A stretch of DNA of 9,400 nt from Bacteroidales bacterium H10 (GCA_001701295.1 DAAV01000134.1:5976-15375); one strand, 5' to 3'; positions 1 to 6,933 are shown, counted from the stretch's first letter. Translations and numbers: made by a program. The notes: generated from the letters alone by a model not told the origin.

Positions 1-1
1 T

Positions 2-340
2 CCGACGGGCAGTACTGCCTATAATATGTCTTGCGGCGGTCCGATATTGCAGCCTGTCGTGGAATGTTTCGTATTGTCGCCGATCGCGCCTCATTCGCTT
101 ACACTGAGGCCGCTTGTGATCGGGGCGGATTCGGAATTGCGCCTTGTCGTCAGTTCGCGGGGAGAGGAATGCCATGTCGGAATGGACGGCCGGACATTTA
201 CGGTTCCCTCGGATGGGTCGGAACTTATTATCAGGAAATCGCCATTTCTCGTCAATGTGGTTCAACCTGCAGGATCCGACTTTGCGGAGGTCTTGCGCAA
301 AAAACTCAGGTGGGGGGAAATGCCGCTCAGGCACATCTGA
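2..340 (+). CDS. nadK: NAD kinase, C-terminal part (5' end outside window)
   Basis: Only the last 112 residues are visible; the frame is open from base 2 and ends in TGA at 338-340. NAD kinase phosphorylates NAD to NADP in the cytoplasm using ATP. The visible part starts inside the family's nucleotide-binding signature, PTGSTAYNMSCGGPIL, which corresponds to the usual PTGSTAY-S-AGGP block. It continues with the second conserved block SPIAPHSLTLRPLVI, where the family normally has P-[IC]-PH-[ST]-L-x-RP. The rest is the beta-rich C-terminal half, and the length beyond the signature is normal, so the 3' end looks intact. The gene is convergent with the secG operon and shares a terminator hairpin with it. 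The identification rests on two strong motifs; the missing N-terminal part (GGDGT motif) cannot be checked here. Confidence 0.93.
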   Translation, partial: PTGSTAYNMSCGGPILQPVVECFVLSPIAPHSLTLRPLVIGADSELRLVVSSRGEECHVGMDGRTFTVPSDGSELIIRKSPFLVNVVQPAGSDFAEVLRKKLRWGEMPLRHI

Positions 341-363
341 TGGAATTATGGAATTAAGGATAA

Positions 364-407
364 TAAAAGAGGGAAGGATTATCAGATGATAATCCTTCCC
401 TCTTTTA
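364..407. terminator. Perfect 20-bp bidirectional terminator hairpin
   Basis: Bases 364-383 are exactly complementary to 388-407, giving a 20-bp stem with a 4-base loop (AGAT). The outer end of the stem is TAAAA on one side and TTTTA on the other, so a U-rich 3' arm is made in either direction. It lies 23 bases after the nadK stop and 15 bases beyond the end of secG, between convergent genes. It should therefore terminate both transcripts. Confidence 0.9.
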
Positions 408-422
408 TGTCGTCAGTTAAAT

Positions 423-794
423 TTATTCTGCAGTTTTTGCAGGTGTTGCGGGAGCTGCCTGCTGAGTGGGCGCCGGAGTGGCTTTCTGTGCGGCGGGAAG
501 TGATGTGGGAGCCGGCGCAGCGCTGTTGGGCGCGGGTGCGGCCGCAGGAGTGATGTTTGAAACGTTCACCGGAGTCTTCACTGCGAAAGAAGCGCATATC
601 GAGAGCACGCAGATAAAGATCGCGAGACCCCATGTGGCTTTTTCTATGAAGTCGGTTGTCTTACGGTAGCCGAGATACTGGTTGCCGCTTGAATAATCAG
701 AGGCAAGACCGCCTCCCTTTGATTTCTGGATGAGCACTGCTCCGACGAGGAGCACACTTGCGATTACGATTAGAATGCAGAGAAAGATATACAT
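423..794 (-). CDS. secG: Preprotein translocase subunit SecG
   Basis: This 123-residue protein is the small inner-membrane subunit of the SecYEG channel, which helps SecA-driven export. It has the family layout: a first membrane helix at about residues 2-22, the signature loop QKSKGGGLASDY at 23-34 (family: Q-x-[GS]-KGGGL), a polar linker with YLGYRKTTDFIEK at 40-52, and a second helix at about 55-72. Residues 74-123 form a low-complexity Ala/Pro/Thr tail with no predicted fold, longer than in classic SecG of about 110 residues or fewer. It starts with ATG and the first helix follows at once, so the start is secure. It is the last gene of the operon, 70 bases after the TPR-like gene. I see no TAnnTTTG promoter in that gap, so it is probably read from the upstream promoter. 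Confidence 0.93.
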   Translation of the reverse strand: MYIFLCILIVIASVLLVGAVLIQKSKGGGLASDYSSGNQYLGYRKTTDFIEKATWGLAIFICVLSICASFAVKTPVNVSNITPAAAPAPNSAAPAPTSLPAAQKATPAPTQQAAPATPAKTAE

Positions 795-864
795 ATCTTA
801 AAAAATGTTAATTTTATCTTTTGATTTGATAAAGAAATGCCGATTTTCAAGGTGAGGGAAGGTA

Positions 865-1509
865 TTAACCTCCATTTTTCTGATTTTTAATCAATTTCTT
901 GAGAAATCGCATTTGGTATGCAAAGTAAATACTTTTTTTTGGATTATTCAAACTTAATTCGGTAATAATTTCAAGAGCTTTGCTATAGTTCTTGTTTTTG
1001 ACCATGAGTTTGAACAGTGCTTCCGACAGGCCGGAATCTTCTTCTTGCGGGACTGTTTGGTTCTTGGACTGAATTCTGCGTTTCTGAGAAGGTTGTTTCG
1101 GAGGAACGACCTGCAGAAAATTTGATATAATGTCGGATGTGGGATCGTCAGAGGTTTCGGTCGGATCGCCGTCGGACAAGGGCGCGGACATATCTTCCTG
1201 TTCGAGCATCGAGGCATAGTCAATGGCCGGCGCGGCTATTATTTCCTCTATCTGTGGGGTCTCTGCTGCCTTTTCAGAAGAAAATTTCGATATGAACGAC
1301 GATATGGTGTCGTCTGTGGTCAGCTCGGGGGGAAGCATGTCCGGATAGAATCTGGCGAATTCTTCCGGATCAATTCCTATGATGGAGCGGAGTGTGGCTT
1401 CATCGCCGACGCATACGGCGATACGGCGTATCATAGCCATTCTCTCTTCGCCGGTAGCTGTCGGCAACGCGTCTATGGCCGGGTTTATGAAATAGGGATA
1501 TTTATCCAA
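865..1509 (-). CDS. Bacteroidota TPR-like protein of the lptE-secG operon, unknown function
   Basis: This is a 214-residue soluble protein without signal peptide or membrane helix. The N-terminus carries KYPYF (residues 3-7). I recall short YPYF motifs at the start of a Bacteroidota protein family encoded beside lptE and secG. The middle (about 80-155) is acidic and low in complexity, probably disordered. The C-terminus (about 163-214) holds one TPR-like helix pair, with LFKLMVKNKNYSKALEIITE followed by LSLNNPKKSIYFA, resembling the 'K-Y-x-KA-x-x-I-x-x-L...NP.KS.YFA' end of that family. The start is TTG at 1509: the frame has a stop only three codons upstream (TGA at 1518-1516) and no ATG before residue 24, well after the YPYF motif. 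It lies 57 bases after lptE. The molecular role is unknown; a scaffold or interaction role is only suggested by the TPR-like end. Confidence 0.8.
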   Translation of the reverse strand: MDKYPYFINPAIDALPTATGEERMAMIRRIAVCVGDEATLRSIIGIDPEEFARFYPDMLPPELTTDDTISSFISKFSSEKAAETPQIEEIIAAPAIDYASMLEQEDMSAPLSDGDPTETSDDPTSDIISNFLQVVPPKQPSQKRRIQSKNQTVPQEEDSGLSEALFKLMVKNKNYSKALEIITELSLNNPKKSIYFAYQMRFLKKLIKNQKNGG

Positions 1510-1566
1510 TGTGAGTCAGAGATTAGAAGGTGGTCGGTATGATTGCGGTTTTAATGTATACGGATG

Positions 1567-2097
1567 TTACCAGTTGCCGAAGGTGGCGTTGAATATCAGG
1601 TTCACAAGTTCCTCGCTGATCTGCTGGCAGAGATCATCCTGCACGTCCGTCAGCATAAGCGATGCGTCAAACTGACGGTAGGCCGAGAAATTCTGGTCTA
1701 TGTTGTTTGCAGGATTTTTATTGTCCGTATATTTTACATGTACCGTTATGGTGAGGCGTGTCTCGGTCGCATAGGCGTCTGTGCCAACGGCCTGCGGCGA
1801 AAGTGAATATCCTGTGATCTCTCCCTCAAGTTTCAGGTCGGCATTGTTGGAATCGATTTCCTGAAGTCGGGTGTTGCGCGACACGTAGTTGAGAAGCTCA
1901 TTCTCGAATGTCTGTTGGAGCGGGGGATAGACAAGAGAGGCCCTTATAGGGAAGTTCCCGATGTCGACGGTCTTGTATATGTCGTAATTTATCGCGGATC
2001 CGTTGAGTGTATAACTCGGCACGCATCCGGAAAGCGATACGAGCGACAGCAGGATGACCGACAGGAGCATCACCGTGCGTGACAGTTTAGATTTCAT
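1567..2097 (-). CDS. lptE: LptE-family outer-membrane LPS-assembly lipoprotein
   Basis: The protein has 176 residues. It starts with a lipoprotein signal peptide: positive K2, K4 and R7, a hydrophobic core MLLSVILLSLVS, then the lipobox LSGC with the lipidated Cys at 25. The body fits the LptE (LPS-assembly lipoprotein) family found in Bacteroidota, with a conserved N-terminal 'IDIGNFP.R'-like strand (VDIGNFPIRASLVYPPLQQTFE), a middle 'LEGEITGYSLSP' strand and a C-terminal amphipathic helix. LptE plugs the LptD barrel in the outer membrane and helps insert LPS. The frame is open upstream to 2181, but ATG at 2097 was chosen because it puts the signal peptide at the N-terminus. This start overlaps the end of the regulator gene by 11 bases, which suggests translational coupling. 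Confidence 0.87.
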   Translation of the reverse strand: MKSKLSRTVMLLSVILLSLVSLSGCVPSYTLNGSAINYDIYKTVDIGNFPIRASLVYPPLQQTFENELLNYVSRNTRLQEIDSNNADLKLEGEITGYSLSPQAVGTDAYATETRLTITVHVKYTDNKNPANNIDQNFSAYRQFDASLMLTDVQDDLCQQISEELVNLIFNATFGNW

Positions 2098-3247
2098 AAT
2101 CCTGAATTTTTCTGTAAAGAGTGCGGAGCGAGATATTGAGATCTTCAGCGGTTTTGCGTTTGTTGCCGTTGTTGCGCGCAAGAGTCTCTATTATGGTTTT
2201 TTTCTCGGCCTCGCCGAGCGATGTGGCGGAAGAACGTACACCGAGGAGATCCGTGTCCGAATATTTTACAAGAGATGTCACCGGGGGTACCTCACAGAAA
2301 TCGCCGGTATGGCTGCTGTCGGAATGTTTTGCGTTGACCCTCTGACGCAACTGTTCGATCTCGGTCTTGAGCGACAGTACAAGCTGCCATAGCATGGTGC
2401 GTTCGGATTCATAGTCATGAGTCTGGTGTGACTGGACTGGAGTGGAAAGACCGGAATGGTCGACAGGGAGTGCGTCGATCAGTTTGCTGCGTGATATTTC
2501 TTCTCCCGCTTCAAAGAGGGCCAGTTGCTCGACGATGTTTTGCAGCTGTCGTACATTACCAGGCCATCTGTAAAGTGTCATTGTGTGAAAAGCCTCTTCT
2601 GAAAATGAAATTGGCTTTGTCATATATTTGCGGGAAAAGTCAGATGCGAATTTTCTCGCAAGCAGCTGTATATCGGTCCCTCTGTCATGCAGGTTGGGGA
2701 CTTCAATAGAGACTGTTGAAAGTCTGTAATACAGGTCTTCGCGGAATTTTCCTTGCTTTACCGCTTTAAGCAGATCCACATTGGTGGCCGCCACGATTCT
2801 TACATCGGTTTTCTGTACCACTGAAGATCCCACCTTGAGAAATTCTCCGGATTCAAGCACACGCAGAAGTCGTGCCTGCGTGGTAAGCGGCAGTTCGGCG
2901 ACTTCATCGAGAAACAGAGTTCCGCCGTCCGCTTCCTCGAAATATCCTTTTCGTGCGGCAATGGCACCGGTGAAAGATCCTTTTTCATGGCCGAAAAGTT
3001 CCGAGTCAATTGTGCCTTCGGGAATGGCGCCGCAATTGACCGCGATGTATTTTTTGTGCTTGCGCGCACCGAACTGATGTATTATCTTGGGAAAGAATTC
3101 CTTGCCCGAACCACTCTCGCCCGTGACGAGCACCGAGAGGTCGATGGGAGCGACGCGTATTGCGCGTGCCATGGCTTCGACAAGGGCAGGAGAGTTGCCG
3201 ATTATGCCGAAGCGCTGTTTGACTTGTTGTATCTCGGGTGAATCCAT
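2087..3247 (-). CDS. Sigma-54-dependent transcriptional activator (AAA+ / Fis-type HTH, no receiver domain)
   Basis: This 386-residue activator is expected to use ATP hydrolysis to remodel RNA polymerase bound to sigma-54. The AAA+ domain begins near residue 14. It has Walker A GESGSGKE (43-50), the sigma-54 contact loop GSFTGA (90-95; the usual form is GAFTGA), Walker B GGTLFLDE (108-115), the arginine-finger region FREDLYYRL (168-176) and sensor II WPGNVRQL (228-235). A linker with a likely coiled coil (about 285-312) leads to a Fis-type helix-turn-helix at 346-386 (TAEDLNISLRTLYRKIQ). There is no N-terminal receiver, GAF or PAS domain: only 13 residues precede the AAA+ domain, so activity may be set by expression, ligand or partner binding. 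It is the first gene of the operon with lptE, the TPR-like gene and secG. Its target genes cannot be read from this window. Confidence 0.94.
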   Translation of the reverse strand: MDSPEIQQVKQRFGIIGNSPALVEAMARAIRVAPIDLSVLVTGESGSGKEFFPKIIHQFGARKHKKYIAVNCGAIPEGTIDSELFGHEKGSFTGAIAARKGYFEEADGGTLFLDEVAELPLTTQARLLRVLESGEFLKVGSSVVQKTDVRIVAATNVDLLKAVKQGKFREDLYYRLSTVSIEVPNLHDRGTDIQLLARKFASDFSRKYMTKPISFSEEAFHTMTLYRWPGNVRQLQNIVEQLALFEAGEEISRSKLIDALPVDHSGLSTPVQSHQTHDYESERTMLWQLVLSLKTEIEQLRQRVNAKHSDSSHTGDFCEVPPVTSLVKYSDTDLLGVRSSATSLGEAEKKTIIETLARNNGNKRKTAEDLNISLRTLYRKIQDYEI

Positions 3248-3283
3248 ATTAATTTTTATAGCTTCTTTACATCCGTAAAATTA

Positions 3284-3316
3284 CAAATTTAGCAAAATTT
3301 GGCCATAAATACAAAA
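3284..3316 (-). promoter_or_regulatory. Bacteroidota-type promoter of the regulator-lptE-TPR-secG operon
   Basis: On the minus strand a -33 box TTTTG (3316-3312) is followed after exactly 20 bases by TAAATTTG (3291-3284), a full match to the TAnnTTTG -7 box of Bacteroidota housekeeping promoters. Transcription would start near 3278, about 30 bases before the ATG at 3247. The region is AT-rich, as is typical. Confidence 0.75.
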
Positions 3317-3385
3317 TTTGATTTTTGATGCCGGTCAATGCAAGTGCAACTCAACTGATTACAGTAAGATTATTCTTAACGGAAA

Positions 3386-3417
3386 TTTGCACAAGTAAGA
3401 TCTAATATTTAAATTTG
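3386..3417 (+). promoter_or_regulatory. Bacteroidota-type promoter facing right, for the leader RNA and surface-protein gene
   Basis: TTTG (3386-3389), a 20-base spacer and TAAATTTG (3410-3417) match the -33/-7 consensus exactly. The expected transcription start is near 3422-3425, about 400 bases before the likely start codon of the next gene, which implies a long leader. It is divergent from the operon promoter about 70 bases to the left. Confidence 0.7.
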
Positions 3418-3423
3418 CAGTCG

Positions 3424-3750
3424 CAAACCGTCCGCAGAGTCCGGTTGTGGGCTTGGGGATAGGGATTGCGGCCGTCACGGCTTGCCGTGACACAAACATA
3501 TTGAAACAGCGTTTGCTTACGCTTGTTCTTGACGTATAAGAATCTCGCAAGTTCTAATATCTGTGTCAAGGATGTAGCAGCGGTAGACGCCTGCGAGTAT
3601 GTAATTCATACGTCATGTCTCCGTGAGGATAGCCATGGCGTGATATGATTATATACACAAGCGTAGGCTCTGCACGTTGCCGTTCTACACAGATGGGCAA
3701 TGCGAGAGCCTTTATACGGGAACGGCTACGGTGAGATTCCTACGCTTTTT
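3424..3750 (+). ncRNA. Candidate structured leader RNA or small RNA upstream of the surface-protein gene
   Basis: This roughly 330-base stretch lies between a consensus promoter and a terminator-like structure, and I see no convincing gene in it on either strand. It contains several hairpins. AACCG 3426-3430 pairs with CGGTT 3442-3446, and GTCACGG 3474-3480 with CCGTGAC 3485-3491 (4-base loop). GCGT 3509-3512 pairs with ACGC 3519-3522, and GTATG 3597-3601 with CATAC 3607-3611. The closing structure is at 3659-3747. It could be a regulatory 5' leader (attenuator or riboswitch-like) or a separate small RNA with its own end. I checked by eye for parts of RNase P RNA, tmRNA, SRP RNA and the cobalamin riboswitch and saw none. 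No ligand or function is claimed. Confidence 0.45.
3659..3750 (+). terminator. Terminator-like branched hairpin with U-tract inside the leader
   Basis: AAGCGTAGG (3659-3667) pairs perfectly with CCTACGCTT (3739-3747), and the 3' arm runs into TTTTT (3746-3750). Inside it a second hairpin can form: CTCT 3668-3671 with AGAG 3705-3708, plus TTGCC 3677-3681 with GGCAA 3696-3700. An alternative uses GGCTCT 3666-3671 with AGAGCC 3705-3710 and competes with the closing stem for two G residues. GTTC in the inner loop (3682-3685) can also pair with GAAC at 3720-3723. The structure ends 55-73 bases before the likely start codons, so it may terminate a small RNA or act as an attenuator. The large enclosed region makes it less certain than a simple hairpin. 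Confidence 0.5.
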
Positions 3751-3823
3751 CATCATAGACAGGACTAATTGCAACCATTTTAACATGTTGTCGTTGGGAA
3801 TCACGATGACACACGATACACAT

Positions 3824-6751
3824 ATGAAATCAGATTCTCGCAGATGTTTACTTATCGTCATTCTATGGATCTTTTTGAGCGGCTTGATGTGTAAAGCAGC
3901 GCAGTCGTCTGACTCGACGTTCTACAAACACGAAAATGTATGGTATGCTTATAAGACAATCCAGAGCGGTTCTGAAAGTGCAGACGTAGTAGCGCCTCAA
4001 AACGGAGAAGTGTATGCAGGTGATTTATATATGCCTTCATCATTCACCATCGGAGATTGGTACAATGCACCGAGCATAAAGCCACGCGGCTATCGTGACA
4101 ATGCTTTCGCGGGACAAAGCGAAATCGTCAGTATTTGGTTCAATATATGTGAAACGGAACCGCTTCCGGCCCACTTTAAAGGATGTGACTCCCTAAAATC
4201 AATCAGACTGAACGAAAGCCACTCCAATACCACCTCTTGTTACCGGTCGCGTGGAGGACAAGTTTATTTCGATGAAACCTACCATGACAAATATGCTCCT
4301 GCCGGTACGTATAAGCACAAATACCATCTTAAAGTTGTGCCTAACGCTTCAGAAAAAAATTATGTGGCCGACGAGGGGGATTATTTCTATGGATATTTCT
4401 ATCCTATACTATACCCTGAGGCTTTTGAAAATATTCCCTTGTTGGAAACCATATCGTTTTCTTCAAACACAGAGATTCCGACCGGGGGATGGTGCCGCTA
4501 CGCCAACCTCAGGGAATTTAATGTTACAGATAGCGACAAGGCCATATTCACGGATGGGGTACTTCTCACAACTGTGCCGGGAGCGACAAATCCTGCCGCA
4601 ACCGTAAGATCGGGGATTGGCATACATCAGGCCGCTGTGCAGATTCCGTCCGCAATGGGTTCAGATATCCCGGTAACCAATATCGGAAGCCGCGCTTTTG
4701 AATTTGGCCGTGTAGATGAGCTGACTCTTTCCCCGACGATCACGAATATCGAGTCTCAGGCTTTTAAAGACTTTGTCGGATCGATTGTCATTAATGGCGA
4801 TGAAGAAATTGCAAAGGATGCTTTTATCAATATGTCGGGCTCGATTTCTGTACGAGGTATTCCCGGCAGTAGTTTTCTTTCAAGCTTGAGTCAGGTTTCC
4901 ACTTCGAATGTGGTGATAAAATGCTCGCCCAACTGGTTCGACATAATCCGAAAGCACTGGGACGGAAAGATAGAACCGGATAGGGACGTGTGGATAGAAC
5001 AGGACGGCCTGCAGCCAAATGCTGCCCGATTCACGGTTAAGGCAGACAATCCTGAAATGATTACAATTGTCAATGTAAGTTGTAATGGACAAACATTGGA
5101 AGCTGTAAATGGTGTATACAAAGTCGAGGGAATACATTTGCAAACTCCGATAGACGTCACTTATCTTATTGGGACCGTAGAAAAATATGTACAAGAGTAC
5201 GTGACGGTTCTTGAATTAAATTCATACGAAACTCCATTCGCGACAATAGACGCAACGATTACCAACAATGCAGAAGAAGGTATAGTGTGTGTCGTGAATT
5301 TCGGGCGAAACGATATTCCCTCAGATATAGAGTATGGTGTTGAGATTGACAATGAAAAATATCCGGCGACTGACGGCAAAGTAAGAGTTCCCAGACTTTT
5401 GCCTGCGGATAAGTACTATATATATTGCTATGTCGAGTACGACTGTCAAAGATGGTACAGCGGACTTGACCGGATAGGTGTTACGGTAACACATGAACGG
5501 GATTATATGAAAGAGCTTCGCTTAAGCTATAACGCCACTGAGTCGACGGTCTCGATAGAAGGCGCATATGGCACAGGCTATAACCTGCTGTACGACGAGG
5601 CAAGCTATTCATCTAATCCTGTCAGCAAAGATTCCCCACAGGAAATCACAGGCCTGGCACCGAACACCGACCACTCTTTTACAGTTGTGCTTAAATCAGG
5701 CGCCATGCAACGTTCCTACAAGCTGAACGCACGGACAAAAGATATCAGCACAAGCCTGACCATAAGTGATGTGTCGCCCACTACTCTCCATGCGAAGCGG
5801 AACATAGACACAGGCGACACTCAACTTGTATCTGCAACGTGGCGCTATAGCGATACAGCAGATAATGAGGCCGATATTTGCGGAATACCGGTAAATGTAT
5901 CCGACTATGGATATACTGTCGAAGTGTGCTATGCGCCTGGTAAGACTTATTCCAAAACCGTGACGCAGCCTTTAAAACGCGACAGGCTGACCATCACTAC
6001 TCTTGACCCTAAAGTTATTGCCGAGGGGAGTGCCGTTGTCTGCGCTGCAACGAATGCCTCTGACAAAGAATCGGGTGTAGGTTTTCAGTGGATCAGATAC
6101 GATGCCCCATCCTCGTTAAAACCGTCGGAGGGATTTGGCGCAATCTACGACGGTATTGTTGAAGGCTATATAAACAATCTGCAATCCACAAGCTACTATA
6201 ATGTCAGAGCAATTTATAAAGATGCCGAAGGCGCCTACACCTATGGGGAATGGGTTACTTTCGATCCGTCAGACTTCAGCTATTTTGAACCTACTGTCCA
6301 CACTTATGAAGTGACGGAATTGACCCATACGTCAGCAATGGTTAGGGGATACGCGATGCCCGGCTCAGACGAAATAATCTCACAGGGGTTTGAGTATTGG
6401 ATTGAAAATCCTGCAGGTGCCGTGATGCGAGGAACTGAAAACGTTCCGGCCCAACGGAACACCGTGTCGGCCTCAGGGCAAGTAATGTCGGCCACTATTG
6501 AAAACCTGCAGCCCTCTACAGTATATGGTCTGCGTAGTTTCGTCATAACCGTTGCGGATGCTTATTATGGTGAAATTAAAACTTTTACAACCGATGAGGC
6601 AGCTGGTGCAATCAGCATGACGAATGATGGATGCGTCACTGTGATCGGATATTATGATCTGAACGGCACAATGCACTCACAGCCGGTACGCGGTGTAAAC
6701 ATAGTGCTCTATTCAGATGGCGGCACTAAAAAAATATTTATTTCACAGTAA
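3824..6751 (+). CDS. Large secreted surface protein: BspA-like leucine-rich repeats, FN3-like repeats and C-terminal sorting-type tail
   Basis: From ATG 3824 the product has 975 residues. It begins with a signal peptide: R6 R7, a hydrophobic core at about 9-22, and likely cleavage after CKAA at 23-26. The sequence before C23 (GLM) is not a proper lipobox. About residues 72-353 hold degenerate BspA/TpLRR-type repeats with units such as AFAGQSEIVSIWF, FKGCDSLKSIRL, FENIPLLETISF and AFEFGRVDELTLSPTITNIESQAF. About 557-925 contain at least three FN3-like beta modules, each closing with lines like ITGLAPNTDHSFTVVL, INNLQSTSYYNVRAIY and IENLQPSTVYGLRSFVI. Residues 940-975 (VIGYYDLNGT...RGVNIVLYSDG..KKIFI) look like a type A C-terminal sorting domain of the type IX secretion system or its relic. 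A role in adhesion or host contact is typical of such proteins but is not shown here. The frame opens further upstream, but only from TTG at 3677 inside the leader structure. ATG 3806 is an alternative start. Confidence 0.85.
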   Translation: MKSDSRRCLLIVILWIFLSGLMCKAAQSSDSTFYKHENVWYAYKTIQSGSESADVVAPQNGEVYAGDLYMPSSFTIGDWYNAPSIKPRGYRDNAFAGQSEIVSIWFNICETEPLPAHFKGCDSLKSIRLNESHSNTTSCYRSRGGQVYFDETYHDKYAPAGTYKHKYHLKVVPNASEKNYVADEGDYFYGYFYPILYPEAFENIPLLETISFSSNTEIPTGGWCRYANLREFNVTDSDKAIFTDGVLLTTVPGATNPAATVRSGIGIHQAAVQIPSAMGSDIPVTNIGSRAFEFGRVDELTLSPTITNIESQAFKDFVGSIVINGDEEIAKDAFINMSGSISVRGIPGSSFLSSLSQVSTSNVVIKCSPNWFDIIRKHWDGKIEPDRDVWIEQDGLQPNAARFTVKADNPEMITIVNVSCNGQTLEAVNGVYKVEGIHLQTPIDVTYLIGTVEKYVQEYVTVLELNSYETPFATIDATITNNAEEGIVCVVNFGRNDIPSDIEYGVEIDNEKYPATDGKVRVPRLLPADKYYIYCYVEYDCQRWYSGLDRIGVTVTHERDYMKELRLSYNATESTVSIEGAYGTGYNLLYDEASYSSNPVSKDSPQEITGLAPNTDHSFTVVLKSGAMQRSYKLNARTKDISTSLTISDVSPTTLHAKRNIDTGDTQLVSATWRYSDTADNEADICGIPVNVSDYGYTVEVCYAPGKTYSKTVTQPLKRDRLTITTLDPKVIAEGSAVVCAATNASDKESGVGFQWIRYDAPSSLKPSEGFGAIYDGIVEGYINNLQSTSYYNVRAIYKDAEGAYTYGEWVTFDPSDFSYFEPTVHTYEVTELTHTSAMVRGYAMPGSDEIISQGFEYWIENPAGAVMRGTENVPAQRNTVSASGQVMSATIENLQPSTVYGLRSFVITVADAYYGEIKTFTTDEAAGAISMTNDGCVTVIGYYDLNGTMHSQPVRGVNIVLYSDGGTKKIFISQ

Positions 6752-6780
6752 ATTCTGTTCCCATAGACTCTGATCTCACA

Positions 6781-6816
6781 GCAGTGCGCTATTTGTGTAT
6801 GGCGCACTGCTTTTTT
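6781..6816 (+). terminator. Rho-independent terminator of the surface-protein gene
   Basis: GCAGTGCGC (6781-6789) pairs perfectly with GCGCACTGC (6802-6810) around a 12-base loop, followed by six T residues (6811-6816). It starts 30 bases after the stop codon and separates the surface-protein gene from the portal-like gene. Confidence 0.92.
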
Positions 6817-6933
6817 ATGGCTCAATCATACTGTAGCATTTTTTATATCGCATAAAATCGGCAAAACGACATAAAAAAGTTGAAGAGAGGATATGATGTA
6901 AACCGATAAGGACGCGGTGAAAAAGACCTTCGG

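Noticed and set aside
466..669. Plus-strand open frame rich in Gly/Ala opposite secG
   Set aside because: It is the antisense shadow of the Ala/Pro-rich SecG tail.
2098..2181. N-terminal extension of LptE upstream of ATG 2097
   Set aside because: It would bury the lipoprotein signal peptide internally and lies wholly inside the regulator gene.
3454..3471. Possible sigma-54 (-24/-12) promoter around TGGGGATAGGGATTGCG
   Set aside because: The TTGC half fits, but the -24 half lacks TGGCAC and matches only at the GG; the spacing fits only if mismatches are accepted.
3359..3550. A 63-residue open frame on the minus strand in the intergenic region
   Set aside because: It runs against the leader, overlaps the rightward promoter, has no promoter of its own and no recognisable domain; its codons cover the hairpins of the leader. 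Most likely chance.
3677..3823. Upstream extension of the surface-protein frame from TTG 3677
   Set aside because: It would put about 49 residues before the signal peptide and starts inside the terminator-like structure with a non-ATG codon.
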